Under the pieces are notes generated by a model, which was given only the letters and a program-made list of their open reading frames with translations, searched no databases and was not told the DNA's origin. Source: Owenia fusiformis (taxonomy: Eukaryota > Annelida > Polychaeta > Sabellida > Oweniidae). Taken from it: 64,000 nucleotides of DNA. The stretch covers positions 21,961,181 through 22,025,180 of the forward strand of contig CAIIXF020000010.1 in the NCBI GenBank assembly GCA_903813345.2, in the 5' to 3' direction. Below are positions 12,887-25,800 of the stretch, piece by piece; within the stretch, counting starts at the first letter, position 1; every line of letters begins with the position of its first letter. The position numbers and the translations under genes were made by a program.

Positions 12887-13354
12887 TATCCTATATGAAT
12901 GTACCTTTTCTGTTTTTCCTTAGTGAATGAACTCTTTAAGAGACAGATGATTATTTCATGCTATTAACACCTGTATCCCACTTTAATTAAGAAAAACAGA
13001 GTTAACTGGAATAGCATAAGTTCCTTTAGTCCAGATATATGATGTTATAAAATGTTTCATATCGTTGAAACGTCTTTGCTCGATCCTTGCCAATTTAGAA
13101 TGCAGTTTGGATTTAAACTTTGATTTAATATACATTTTAAACTTTGGAGCCACAACTCTAATTGAGTGGTAAAATATGACCTGTTGAAATAGAAAATTCA
13201 GCATACAAAACAAGTGGTATGGTATTACTGATAAGTCTCATCATGATTAGGGATCGGGTTAATGTTTAAAAGTCCATAGAATATTATTTCTTTGGGTATA
13301 TGGACAGCATGGGGGATACCATAGGCTCACCATATTATCTAAAAAGTACACATA

Positions 13355-13572
13355 CAGGCCCGTAGCCAGGGGGGGGGGGTTCGCTGGGTCGGAGCGAACC
13401 CCCCCAAGGCCAAAAGTTCTTTCAAAATCATGCAGTTTTTCACCACTTTGAGCACTTCTTGTGTGATTTTAGCCATATTTGGGCCAAAATTGTCAAAAGT
13501 GAACCCCCCCTGGAAATTATTGAAAACTGACCCCCCCCCCCCCGCCCTTGGCAAATCCTGGCTACGGGCCTG
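13355..13572. mobile_element. CAGGCCCGTAGCC MITE, intact termini
   Basis: Terminal inverted repeats CAGGCCCGTAGCCAGG / CCTGGCTACGGGCCTG enclose G- and C-homopolymer runs and a short spacer. The internal sequence is shared with the decayed copy at 7960-8112. The CAG...CTG termini are hAT-like, but I could not find an 8-bp target duplication. Confidence 0.7.
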
Positions 13573-14313
13573 ACCTATTTGTTGAACATTGCTATTTTGA
13601 GCCAACCCCTGAAGCACCCTGTGGTATCTCTTAAACTGTTCAACATAAGTTTTATGATATTGAACCAGCAACCAATAGTAATTTATTTCCTCATTGTCAT
13701 ATTCCTTTTTGATAAAACAACTGTTTGTGATTGGATAACTATAAAATGCATTTCCTGTTATAAAAATACTGTTGGCTGGCCTATACTGGCAACACCTCTC
13801 TTATAATATACTGCCTCTTAAGTTAATATGACATCATTAATATCACATTACATCAACATATCGCAATTTAACAATCGGATTGATGAAAATCATTATACAG
13901 TAGTATTAAACGCATTAATCATAATGATCAAAAGTCTGATATCAGGTTTCTCAGCCCGACCCCCAGCCCCCCCCCAAAAAAAAATCTACTGACAAGGACT
14001 GTTCAATTATGGATAAAAATGTCATTAAATCCACATTCAAATCCATATGACAAATAATGTATATGGGGTAATTTTGATTGGGTCTGGAGAGAGGGGAGCA
14101 TCATTATTGGACCTCCTTTTTTGGAGACAGGCATTGAGAAGCATTTATCATTGTGGAATAACTAATTTATATTCTCAAGTGTCAAGCACTGTAGATGCAT
14201 ACACATGTACAATTGTTAATTTGTCACTTAAATTTATCATTTTGAATATGATTAATAAATCAGCATATGATCTTTGAACTGCTTAAATGTACATTCAAGC
14301 ATAAGCACATATA

Positions 14314-14709
14314 CAGGGTGTACCCAAAAGTATATCAAGAGCACAGATAAACCAATCAATATTTTCAGACATTTTTTGCATGGTCATGTAGCCAAAACAT
14401 GAAAGTTTTCTCCCCAACAAACCATTTTAATTCCAGTCTTGTCTTTTTGATGCATTAAGCCTTTACCTTTTACACCACATAATCGATGTAACTGGCATTC
14501 GAGTTGCACCACTAGTAAGGATGCAGACTGTCATCGAAATATGAGATTACCCTCAAAAGGGTAAAACTGAATTAAAAACTGTGTATAGGGGAAAAAACTT
14601 TCATCTTTCATCTTTTATCTACAAGACCATGCAAAAAATGTCTGAAAATATTGATTGGTTTGTCTATGGTGTTGATATACTTTTGGGTACATTTTTTTGA
14701 GACACCCTA
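14314..14709. mobile_element. Mariner-type MITE (CAGGGTGTACCC)
   Basis: Left end CAGGGTGTACCCAAAAGTAT and right end ATACTTTTGGGTAC...ACACCCTA are near-complementary. Further inner arms match (ATTTTCAGACATTTTTTGCA against its complement). TA dinucleotides flank both ends (14312-14313, 14710-14711), as expected for Tc1/mariner insertion. No transposase. Confidence 0.7.
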
Positions 14710-14833
14710 TATATGTACATGTATGTGTGTCACTTGTTCTAATAATCACTTTTGAATATTGTTGCAATTACGAGCATTTTCATTTTGATGAAAAATCTGC
14801 AATGGCAAAATGGTCATAAAGATTGAAACTGAT

Positions 14834-15745
14834 ATACTGTACTCCCGGTTAATTGAATTTTGAGAAATCGCAATTTTTGCGGCTATTAAATTTCAAGGTT
14901 TTCACAAGTTCAAACAGATTTTGGGCAGTCATATGTTTGATTTTGGCCATTCTGGGGATTTAAACAGGTGCATATGTTAGGCGAATGCATTACCTCCAGG
15001 AAAATCATTTCTAGAGATGATAAAATAATTTCGATTTTGAGGCAGGGTAGATGCAAACAACCCACCAACATGTTTTTTCTGAAATGTTTTCCTGATTTTC
15101 AACCCCTTCCATCCTTGTTTTTTAATTTTTCTTGCATCAATATGTTGCATTTTGACACACAGTTAATCCCTTAAAAGGAATAAATGATTCCTTTTAGATA
15201 AAGTGGAAAACTATATTTCCCATGTTATTTTCCCATAGGAAAAATCATTGCTTTCAGCTAAGTTTGGTCACCCATAATGGGTATCTTTAAAACCCCTGAA
15301 GGAATCACTTATTCCTTTAAAGTGGTTAATTATGTGTCAAAATGAAACATATTGATGCAAGAAAAATTAAAAAAGCAGGGATGGAAGGGGTCAAAAATTA
15401 GGAAAACATTTCAGAAAAAACATGTGGTTGGGTTGTTTGCATCTACCCTGTCTCAAAGTCGAAATTATTTTATCATCTCTAGAAGTGATTTTCCTGGAGG
15501 TAATGCATTGGCCTAACATATGCAATTGTTTAAATCCTCAGAAAATGGCCAAAATCCAACATATGACTGTCCAAAATCTGTTGCGCTAACTTCCCTCCTC
15601 CTTTCATTATTCGCTGAATCCTCAAGTTTTGTAAACTAAGTTACCTTTTATACAGTAGTTACATCCAACCCTATTTCGTGATTTTACCGCAATCGCGAAA
15701 AGCGAGAAACTAAATCGCACACAAAAAATACAGGGAGTACAGTAT
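14834..15745. mobile_element. Large foldback element, arms ~340 bp
   Basis: ATACTGTACTCCC at the left and GGGAGTACAGTAT at the right bound a long, mostly matching inverted repeat (for example GGTAATGCATT, GATGCAAACAACCC and AATATGTTGCATTTTGACAC pair with the right arm). The centre is near 15240. No long ORF. Confidence 0.75.
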
Positions 15746-15756
15746 GAGATGTGAAT

Positions 15757-16256
15757 TATGGCCTAGTCACATAGCCCGGCCGATGTCCGGCATCGGTAGA
15801 GCTCGGTGGATTTTTTTGGTGCCACCGAGCTCTCCTCATCGGAAGCAGAGCTCGGTGACGTGAACGGACTCCGTCCGGACATCTTCAGGTACTATACTTT
15901 CCAAGGCTCTGTCCCACATCGGCCGGAGCTCGGCCGGTGTCCGTTAAAAAAACCTCGTCCTCTGGTTGTCTCAGATGCACGGGACACCGACCGATACTCG
16001 GCCGTGCACCGGCCGACGTGTGTTCTGATGTGGTTACGATGGGGCTGCGATGAGGGAGCTCGGTGAGAGCCCGGTGAAATTTAACTCCGAAGTTAAAATT
16101 TCACCGAGCTGCCACCGATGCGGTTTTAAGCAACAAACGCCACGGATGTCCGGCCGGTGTCCGGCCGGTGTCCGGCCGGTGTTCGGCCGAGTTCGGTGAA
16201 AATTGCATCGCTGGCTCATCGGAACCTCATCGGCCGGGCTATGTGACTAGGCCATA
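15757..16256. mobile_element. GC-rich 500-bp MITE
   Basis: Near-perfect 27-bp terminal repeats, TATGGCCTAGTCACATAGCC... against ...GGCTATGTGACTAGGCCATA. The interior is CpG-rich with repeated CGGCCGGTGTC motifs, far richer in GC than anything nearby. It lies 11 bp from the neighbouring foldback. Flanking bases resemble TTA/TAA, but the target duplication is ambiguous. Confidence 0.8.
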
Positions 16257-17919
16257 AATCCTAAAATTGTTGCAAACACATACTTCAACAAATATCAAGT
16301 AGATAATAATGAACTTCAGGATATACGTATATTCTACTATTCTAGTTCATTGTGACATGGCACACTAGTTACAGGTGCATCCAGAATATATGTTAAAAAT
16401 ATTAAGAGTTCATATTTTTGTTTAGAGAAACTGGAACAACAGCGATACAGAATTTCCTTAAAGCTAACACTCAAAAGTTTTTACAACTTGTATTGCTACA
16501 ATATCTATACAAAAAGGTACTAATTGATCTTTATACTATATTTTGATTTATGTAATTTTTGAAGAAATTTGATGTGGTATTTATTCATGATCATGCATAA
16601 TTACCATATCCATTAAATGTATCTATATGGCTGCATAGATTGTGCAGTATTTGTATAATTGGCCTATTTAAAGGGCATCAGTCCAAATAAATAAGTTATA
16701 AAGTGCATTGTACTGGAAGCCACAACATGTACCATAGGACGGGGGTATATTCATACAATGGGCTTTGGATGTCAGAAACACACCTCCATTATATGTCATG
16801 ATGTTTTGGGATTAGAAGTAAACATATTTTGATAATTCATAAAACCAAAGGTTATTTTCTGAAAAAATGCCAGCAGATGTGAACTTTGGGCGAACCTATT
16901 GATTTGAATGGAAAAAGCACAAAGTTGACAGCGTCGATTTAGTTATCCGATGAGTTAGCTTTGCTCTGGGGCCATATCAAGCAATTGTATGGCTTTGACC
17001 CATTTTTGATAAAGCGGTTTTAGACCATTTTAACTGGTACTGGTAGGTATGGCAACATATTGATATTTGATGGTGCAGTCTAGGATCCCCATCAACCTTT
17101 ACAAGTGCACCCCTTCCTCCCAGGATTGACAGTCATGCAACCAAGCTTATGACTTGGCAGTCAATGACCATAGTGTTAAACCAGTATATTCCAGAAATAC
17201 CTTGATGGATAAAGATGGTCAATGACATCTCAATGATATGACATTAGTAGATGAGATTGAGGCAAAGGCTTTAGCCATGCTACTTATACCCTGAGCCACA
17301 TCAACTAGCCGTATAAACCTCTGACTATACCAGATGATTTCACAGTTCTACATGGCTTTTTGGACAGAAGAATGAATTTGAAATGAAGGAAATGAAATGT
17401 ATCATCCTGAGCTTTTGATGACATATTCTGATTGGATATAGGCAGACTTAAATTACCAATCAGATCAATTATCCCTAATTAACAGAATAGAGAAAATTGA
17501 GATCTCGCAAAGAGTAGCTGGGTGAAATGAGGTTAATGTGTGACGAGAGTTGTTTGTATGCTGAGATACCAGACCAGGTGAAGTACATAGCCTCGGTGGG
17601 ATCATTGTATATGATTATATTGATAATTAAAATTTGTGTAAACAAAAAGCAAAGTCCAGTCACCTCCATTTAAGTGAAGGTTACACATGTTACAGGAATA
17701 GTTATGATAACTTCTTACTTTCCTCACACTGAAAATATTGGAAGGTGTAATGAAAATTTCAACCCCATGAAAAAAGTTCTCATCTATGAAGATGTCTTCT
17801 GGTCTTTATAATGTACTGTTAACTTATTGACAACAAGAGTATTATGAGTGTTTTCCTGGTACTATATCATTATATAATTTGTTATGTTAATTTAGAAAAT
17901 GAAGCAAAATAAGATTCAT

Positions 17920-18072
17920 AACTGATTTGTGGAACACCTTTCGTACCTCTAAAAAGTGTTTCACTTGGAGGTGTTTCCCTTATAGAGATTCATTTAACAG
18001 TAATTCAGTTAATCCTAGGTTTCTGAAGTGTTCCACTTCTAGAGGTGTTCCACTTACCAGATTTCACTGTAT
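17920..18072 (-). mobile_element. CAGTRGAAYCTG MITE, diverged copy
   Basis: Carries TGGAACACCT / AGTGTTCCACTT motifs in both orientations and ends ..CCAGATTTCACTGTA. It is a diverged relative of the copy at 37281-37462. Confidence 0.6.
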
Positions 18073-18579
18073 AGATGAAATCTGCTAAAATTGTGGTACA
18101 CATGTACTGTATTTTCAATAAATATCTAATATGTTAACCTAATCTTATAATTGTATTATAAGTCAAGCATCGTGATCAATTTGATTAGAGAATTTAAATG
18201 ACTTTGCAAACTAATAAGATAATCTCAAGACTATCTTAACATAATTTATTATTATTAAATTATCGTTATCAAATATTAATACTTAACCCTACAGTCTGGA
18301 CAATATCATTGGATTTACATCTGTGATCTGCCATTTTGAAAATATCATGTATTGTTAATGCATATAGCGCAAACCAGAACATGAGGGTTAGTTTAACAGA
18401 TATGAAACATCAGACTGTACAATACAATATTAAGATGCAGGTATTATGAGGGTACAAGCAAAAGTAAAATCAACCTGTCCAATAAACTAACTGATGCAAG
18501 AAGCAATTTGCTAACATATCATTAAAAAGTCAGCCTATCACCAGCTAGCTATTGGCCTGATCAGATGACATTCTTATAT

Positions 18580-18775
18580 CACTTAACATATGTTTATGTT
18601 TTATAAAATGGACATTTAAAGCTTTATAACAGAGTTTTAGTTAAAAGACCTTACGTCATTAATGAAATCTATATCAGTTAACATACAGTATGTTTTCTGT
18701 GAATAAAATGGACATTTATAGCTTTATAACAGTTTTAGTTAGACTTTAGTTCATTAGTGAAAACTATTTCACTAA
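18580..18775 (+). repeat. 100-bp tandem duplication
   Basis: AAAATGGACATTTAAAGCTT at 18605 recurs at 18705, and flanking sequence such as TTATAACAG..TTTTAGTTA repeats with the same 100-bp offset. Confidence 0.7.
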
Positions 18776-19094
18776 CAAGGAAATGTATCAAAACAAGAAC
18801 TTTTAAAGAATTTTTAAAAATATACTATTTTCTATATATATTTTCTCACCTTCATAACAACAGTTATTGCAGCTACTGTATACCTATTGCAGCTTATGCA
18901 TATTGCAGCTTAATTATTATGCTTATTGCAGTTTCTTGTCCTAATTCTGGTAATTCAGTAATTGCAGTTCCTGAAACAAAATGGGATTTGATTTAAAGGG
19001 CAGTTAGTATTGAAAGACAGAATAGCAGAATATTTCAAAATAACACATTTCTTCTGTTAGGCCATCTTGAGACCATCAAGCCAGGACAACTGAT

Positions 19095-19150
19095 TTTAAA
19101 CAAGGCATTCACATGCAAAATGTCACCACCTGCCATTTGTTACAAAAGCC
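19095..19150 (-). repeat. Dispersed ~50-bp repeat, copy 1
   Basis: Reverse complement of the core GTAACAAATGGCAGGTGGTG followed by ACATTTTGCATGTGAATGCC and TTGTTT. Other copies lie at about 38670-38720, 39130-39180 and 54235-54295, with a possible diverged one near 54885. Confidence 0.7.
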
Positions 19151-19258
19151 AAAATGCTGAACAATGTGACATGGTGGGGACAATAAAAATTGTAAAATAA
19201 GTTTAATTTAGCATTTTCTTGAAATATTAAAATGGACATCTTGCTTCCAGGATATTCT

Positions 19259-20427
19259 AGACTTGCCAACCTCCGGTTTTTTTAAGGGAATGTCCCGTAA
19301 ATTTTGTTTTTCCGTAAAAAATACCAAACTCCCATACCGTTTTCTCCCGTAAAAACTCCTGTACCGTATTTCTACTAAAATCTCCCATAATTTTTGTATT
19401 CTTGGTATAACTCCCGTAAAATCTTCCATTTTCTGGTATCTCCCGTAAAATCTCCCGTATTCTTGGTATAACTCCCGTAAAATCTCCGTTTTTTGCTGTC
19501 GAAATCTACCGTATTTAAAAGGAATTTGACTTTGTGACCTTGATTATTGCAGGCACGCTTCTTTCTTTTACTCCAAGAAGAATTGGCTCCCATGGTTCAC
19601 TATAGATACTTTAATAAATAACTTAAAAGTATTTCATTCCCATGATTCAAATTGCTTTTCTGCGATCAGTTCGATATAAGTTTGCACACCAAAAGTCCAC
19701 AAACGGGGGCCAGTTCATATTCTGTCATACTTCTGTCGGGAGAATACATTTTGTTTTTATATGGCGCTAAACAAAATATTCCCGCAATATAAGGCGCATT
19801 ATGGGTAGGGACTGCTGTGAAATGATGATCGTAAGTGACATCTATCTTAGATTATAAGTTCTAATTAATTTATCAACTGCGCATCCGTCATAATAATTTC
19901 AACTAATTAAATCGCTGGATTTAATGCTCATGCGCAAAAAATCGAACCTAAAAATGGAACCTCACGCAGATTGTAAAAGTAAAAACTCCAGTTTTTTTCA
20001 AAATCTACCGTATATAAAAACTCACGTTTTTTTTCAAAATCTACCGTAAAAACACCCGTTTTTTCAGAAACCTACCGTAAGAACTCCCATTTTTTCCAAA
20101 ATCTACCGTAAAAACTCCCGTTCATCTACCGTAAAAACTCCAGTTTTTTGAAAATATAATGTAAAAACTCCAGTTTTTTCAGAAATCTACAGTAAAAACT
20201 CCAGTTTTTTCAAAATCTCCCGTAAAACTCCCGTTTTTTTTCAAAATTTACGGCAAAAACTCCCGTTTTTTTTAAATCTCCCGTAAAAAATACTGATTTT
20301 TCAAAAATCTCCCGTAAAAACTCCCGCTTTTTTTTAAAAACGACCGGATTTTGAAAAAAACTCCCGTAAAAGTACCGCAATTTTTTTTTAATCTCCTGAA
20401 AATTTTTCATTTTAGGTTGGCAAGTCT
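19259..20427. mobile_element. hAT-like non-autonomous element with internal CCCGTAAAA array
   Basis: Termini AGACTTGCCAACCT / AGGTTGGCAAGTCT. Flanks GATATTCT (19251-19258) and GATATTCG (20428-20435) match at 7 of 8 bases, the length of an hAT target-site duplication. Two arrays of a degenerate ~30-bp unit (CTCCCGTAAAAACTCC + T/A tract) occupy roughly 19280-19510 and 19975-20400. The middle is unique and has a TGCGCA-containing patch also found at 47200-47270. Confidence 0.75.
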
Positions 20428-21372
20428 GATATTCGACTTCTATTTTTCATGAAAATGCTTGATGATTTTTTAAGATAAAGATAAAGGGAATACTAACATG
20501 TTTATTTGGAAGATGGCTAATCTTACTCTCTGGCAAAATTTTAAAAATTCACCCCCTTTTCAATTTTATTCAATTTGGATGCTTCTAGTGTTATACAAGT
20601 ATTTGATGTCACTGACATTTATAGATGTCTCAATATTCCTTTTATAGAAAATAAACTTTTAAAGATTGCATTCAACATTTTACACTCACTCGTCTTTGCT
20701 GGCACTTTAAGGTCGTATTTCTGCATGGACTTCTGCAGGAATTTATCATTCTGCAGGTGTTTCTTTACTGATATAAAGTTTTAAGTCAAATGGTGACATT
20801 AAGGACTGCCAGTAGATGGTAAAGAACTCAGTTTAATTCATATCTCTCAAAATTACTTCAAAATCCTTCCAAATAGAATTATTGACAATATACCTAACAC
20901 CTTGATACTGAACATACAAAGATTACGAAGAGAAAAATTGATGTTTGATGAATATAGTGTTATTTCTAGTTTTAAAACTGCAATATTTACAGACAAACCA
21001 ATGGGACAGAGTTGAAGAACAGCCCATAGCAGCAACTAATGAACTGCCATCTATATGAGTCCTTATGACCATATAAGGCTATTTATCAACAAATATCTTC
21101 TAAATGAAATACACTCAAAAATAAGGAAAACAATCACAATTATTGCACTTTTAAGTGTGATAATAAAAGTGATGCACTGCCACACACTTGACAGATGAAA
21201 TAATATCCATGTACCCCAGTATCATCTTAATTGTCACATCTCAAAAGTACAAGCAGACGGCTACATGTATTTTAAATAGGACACATGTGTACCAATGGGG
21301 TTGTTATTCAATATTTTCTACCTAAAGAGTATTGAACATAAGCCCAATAATTGAAACTGACCTAGCCAAGCT

Positions 21373-21512
21373 TAAACCTGCACCTTTCCATAAAAAGCAA
21401 CTAAATATCAAAGCATTAATAATCAGTTTCAGTGTCAGTTGTATGAAAATGTAAAAATAATGTACATGTACTGTATGTCTAAATATTGCATTTTATGGAA
21501 AGGTCAGGTTTT
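21373..21512. repeat. Small foldback
   Basis: AAACCTGCACCTTTCCATAA at the left is complemented by TTTTATGGAAAGGTCAGGTT at the right, around about 95 bp of unrelated sequence. Confidence 0.5.
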
Positions 21513-22445
21513 AAAGAGATGCATCCACCTTTAGATGCCCAGAAGAACTAATTGTGCCATCTTGTGTTTGCATTCTAAAGGTGGAACAAAATTGTTGTAA
21601 GACTTCAGTAACTAGCTTTAAAAACATAGTGATTCTCATACAATTTATTTATTCAGTTTTTCATTTAAACAGCTGAGTTATAATCAAAAAACATATTACA
21701 AAATAGAATATCTGATCAGGCACTTGATTAAGTAGAACTGAGGCGTTTATAAGTAATTATCTCTAACAACACTTATATAGTATTATTGTGTACATAATAC
21801 AAATATGTAAAATAAAAATATCTGTTTGCAAAAAGCAAAGATTTCTACATCTTTAACATGCTGTTCACAAAATTCACAGGGATTTATTTGGCACATACAT
21901 GTATTGTAATGTGTATGTTTTAAAATTACATTTAGTAAATGTCCCATATAAGCAGTAATGTACGGGACTAGACATTCATTCATATATTTTATATTATATA
22001 TTTTATACATTTTGTATGTGATTGACATTCCTTTGATAATTATCCATCCTATAGAACAATCCATTGACAAAAATCAAATCAAATCATATTGAAGTCAAAA
22101 ATTTTGAAATAATATTTCAAGACACAAAATACAATATTTTAGTTGTAATAACACAATTTGACCAGATTGAAAATGTGACTGCATAAAGGCAATAATAAAA
22201 CATTAAAATAATTGTCAACCTTTTTGAAACTGCTTTCTGTTTTAATATATCATTGTCAAAGCCCTAAAATTTAGCTCCCAATTGTATTTTAATTGCAAAT
22301 ACCCAGACATGAGAATATGTGAGGCTTTTAGTGTTCTTTACCTGGACCTCTTCTCTCATTTTAAAAATTATTCTGAGCAGATCTGAACATTTTTTCACCA
22401 ATTCAAGAAAATATTGGATGGAGAATGATATCATTATAAGCCGCC

Positions 22446-22548
22446 ATTGGTATACACAAGCATTTAAATTTTAAAAAGCTCTTGGCACTGCCATGGTCAC
22501 GCTGTGGCACCTGTCAGGTCCATTTTATCGGTAGCTGTGTATACCAAG
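22446..22548. repeat. Small foldback
   Basis: ATTGGTATACACAAGC and GCTGTGTATACCAAGG form imperfect 16-bp arms around a short spacer. It lies downstream of EPHX4 and may be within its 3' UTR. Confidence 0.45.
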
Positions 22549-22640
22549 GCCAAAAGGGTAAGTACAATTCAATAGCTGTACAATCACATTTGATGAAACA
22601 AAGCTACAGTAGATCAGAAATATCGGTTCAATGAATATTT

Positions 22641-22893
22641 TGGATGGCAAAACAGTTATAATTATATCATCTATCAATGGGACTGTTAAAATCAGTCACT
22701 ATTCATAATAAGTTGGCACAATCTTTGAAGTAACTTGTGCACAAAATCAATAAGAATATAGTTAATTATTTGGATGGCAAAACAGTTAAAATGATATCAT
22801 CTCTCAATAAGAATGTTAAAACCAGTCACTATTCATAATAAGTTGGCACAAACTTTGAAGTAACTTGTGCACAAAATCAATAAAAATATAATT
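22641..22893 (-). repeat. 130-bp tandem duplication after the EPHX4 stop
   Basis: TGGATGGCAAAACAGTTA begins at 22641 and again at 22771. Both copies continue through CACTATTCATAATAAGTTGG to AACTTGTGCACAAAATCAAT. The block ends a few bases before the EPHX4 stop codon, so it probably lies in the 3' UTR. Confidence 0.85.
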
Positions 22894-22897
22894 AAGT

Positions 22898-25800
22898 CTA
22901 TGCTCTATTGAGGAACTCCCACATGACTTCATTGACGACAGTAGGCTCATCTTGTTGAACCCAATGGCTAGCACCATTTACATACTGCAGCGTGAAATCC
23001 TTGCAATATTGCCCCGATAAATCAGCCATTGGAGCTGCAAGTGCGCCATCTTTGTCTCCCCAGATGAGCAGCACTGGCATTTCTAGGGGAGTCTTGGTAC
23101 TTCTTGGAGGGGGTGTAAGAGAACCTCGAATTGCAGAACGATAATAGTTGATTGGCGCAGTCATTCCATCTGATATAAAGGAAATATAATGTACAATATT
23201 TAAGACTGAGGTAAATGATTATGAACAAGCCGACATAATCACAACATCTAATAACTAGACAACAGCAACACCAAAGCGTAGCAAATCTCATCGAACAGCC
23301 ATGGCTGCCATTTTTACAAACAAAGTATATAGCAAAAATGGCAGTCATTTTTCATTAGACAGTGTGCCATGCTTATAGTATTCACATACCAAATATTAAC
23401 AGAATCACTCTACTATTTTTCGAGTTAAAGTAAAATATGTTAAAATGGTGGCCATTTTGAAAAATGGCCGCCTTCTACCAAAAGTGTCATTAGACAGTGT
23501 GCCATGCTTATAGTATTCACATACCAAATATGAACAAAATCGCTCCAATACTTTTCGAGTTATAGTAAAATATGTTAAAATGGCTGCCATTTTGATGGCG
23601 GCCATACACCTTCTACCAAAAGTGTCATTAGACAGTGAACCATGCTTATGGTATTCACATACAAAATATGAACAAAATCGCTCCAATACTTTTCCAGTTA
23701 TAGTAAAATATGTTAAAATGGTGGCCATTTTCAAAATGGCCGCCTTCTACCAAAAGTGTCATTAGACAGTGTGCCATGCTTATAGTATTCACATACCAAA
23801 TATGAACAAAATCGCTCCAATACTTTTCCAGTTATAGTAAAATATGTTAAAATGGTGGCCATTTTCAAAATGGCCGCCTTCTACCAAAAGTGTCATTAGA
23901 CAGTGTGCCATGCTTATAGTATTCACATACCAAATATGAACAAAATCGCTCCACTACTTACAGGGTGGGAATCTATAATTTGGTTAAGTTCAGGAGAATA
24001 ATATTTCATTAATATAAAGAATTTTGCACTATCTATTCAGTCAATATGGTACAACGAAAATGGGACTTCTGCGCATGTTAAAATTTTTCGTCAAAACTCA
24101 ACTTTTGTTCAAGTTGATACGATTGTCTTTCGAACTAGAGACTTACCTCATTCGAAAGATCATAAAAGACTTTATCTATACTGAAAATCTTAGATCCAAA
24201 CATAGTAGAATACGCCGTCAGTCCTCATTTGATTTTTGGCACTTTTGAGCATGTTAATACAAGTTTTTACACACTTAGCACGAGACGTGTTTTCGAAAAA
24301 TCTGTTATCTGATTCACTCGATTATCGTATGGATATGTATTTCTGCTGACATTTCAACACCACATCACATAGAATTACGATGCAGAATGATAATAAAACA
24401 CAAAACAACTACTAAATTCCACTTGTTATTTCACAGGAGGTAAAAATGCACACTGCCTAGATTCTTTGTAAGGGTCGTCAGACATCAGATTGGCCGCCAT
24501 ATTTGAAATGAAAATATCACTAAATAGAGGTCTGCGCATGTGTCAACATTTCGACTGTATTGTTTAACTTAAAAGCTGCTTATTCTCAGACAACATTATG
24601 CGATGGTTAAATAATTAAATCATTATTTCAAAGGAATTTTGTTAGAAGCCATTTCTGATCTTATATTGAGTTATTGAAACTGCAGGACTACACTCAGAAA
24701 CAAAATACAACAATTTTTACAACATTTACTCCAAGGCTAATAAATATAGTCTAAATATCCAAGATAGTCTAAATACTGATTAAAACTTATTATTCAACTT
24801 CATGTATCTCTGCTTAATCTTTCTCCATCTCGAATATCCCATCCTGATTCAACCATCCTGTCTACATGTATTTCTTTTTTGTCATATGACACCCCTAATC
24901 ATTTTTTCTGGAATGTGCGTTATCACTTTACTGGAATACACACTTACTTTTTTGAAATGTGTACTTAAATGCTTCAAGGTCCTCCTCGGTAAGCCTGTTG
25001 TCTTGATTCTGTATACCCATCTTCCTAGAGCTGAATGCTTGTTTCAGGAAGTCAAAATCATTCATGCCAAGGAATAACTCTGGAAGGCAGGGCCATTGGA
25101 AGAAGAATATATACCTAGAAATAAATATAGACTTTTTAGATGTGTGAAAGCTGCATGACACCCTTTGAAGTCATCAAAGGATGGGTATCGATATGGCGAA
25201 CTTTTTGAACACACATTTCTCTTAGGCCAGTCATCAAAAAATTCTGAAAATTTTACAGTGTCAATTTAATGGTGGTAACAATATAATTTGAAAAATATAT
25301 ATATTCTTTCATCTACTGTATATTTTTAGAAAACACATCAAACACTTGTTTTGTTCTTGGTATCATGTTTCCAAAGTGAAATGAAACATATTTCCGACCT
25401 CATTGGAACAAAACGACATAAACACAACATGTTTAGGTCTCTCAATATTGTAATTGTACAAAGGAAATTTTGGTTGATTTTAAAAAAGTATCTTGTTAAT
25501 GAAATAAAATAAAAGGTTTATCTCGATTTTTATCTATTTTTGGAGGATTTGTTTTAATTTTTTGAATACTTTTTTTAAAATCAACCAAAATTTCCTTTGT
25601 ATAACTATAATATTGAGAGGTCTAAAACATGTTGCATATGCTATTTTGTTCTAACAAGGTTCGGAAAGACATTTTATTTCATTCTCCATAATTGGTAGAA
25701 AGGAGCAAAAACAATTGCACTAAAAAAACAAAAAATGTTAACAAAAACAGTTATAGAAAATAGTTCTATATAAGTTTGGCATTAAATTGTTGTCCATAAG

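Larger units (their letters stand above)
12887..22897. other. Gene-free intergenic region between SLC25 and EPHX4
   Basis: Both flanking genes are on the minus strand. No exon with recognisable protein similarity was found. Recognisable contents are DNA-transposon remnants at 13355-13572, 14314-14709, 14834-15745, 15757-16256, 17920-18072, 19259-20427, 21373-21512 and 22446-22548, plus tandem repeats at 18580-18775 and 22641-22893. Nothing specific was seen in 16260-17900 or 20440-21360. The region left of 22898 must hold the EPHX4 3' UTR; minus-strand AATAAA motifs near 21645 are candidates for its end. Confidence 0.6.

Noticed and set aside
15806-16066. 86-codon GC-rich open frame
   Set aside because: High GC lowers stop-codon frequency inside the MITE; the frame consists of its repeated motifs.
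23405-23765. Repetitive open frames on both strands (about 60-109 codons)
   Set aside because: They are translations of the 120-bp minisatellite units and are present in both directions.
24024-24248. Open frame shared with 57521-57706
   Set aside because: Identity is explained by the family B MITE; the frame crosses the element end and lacks similarity to any family I know.
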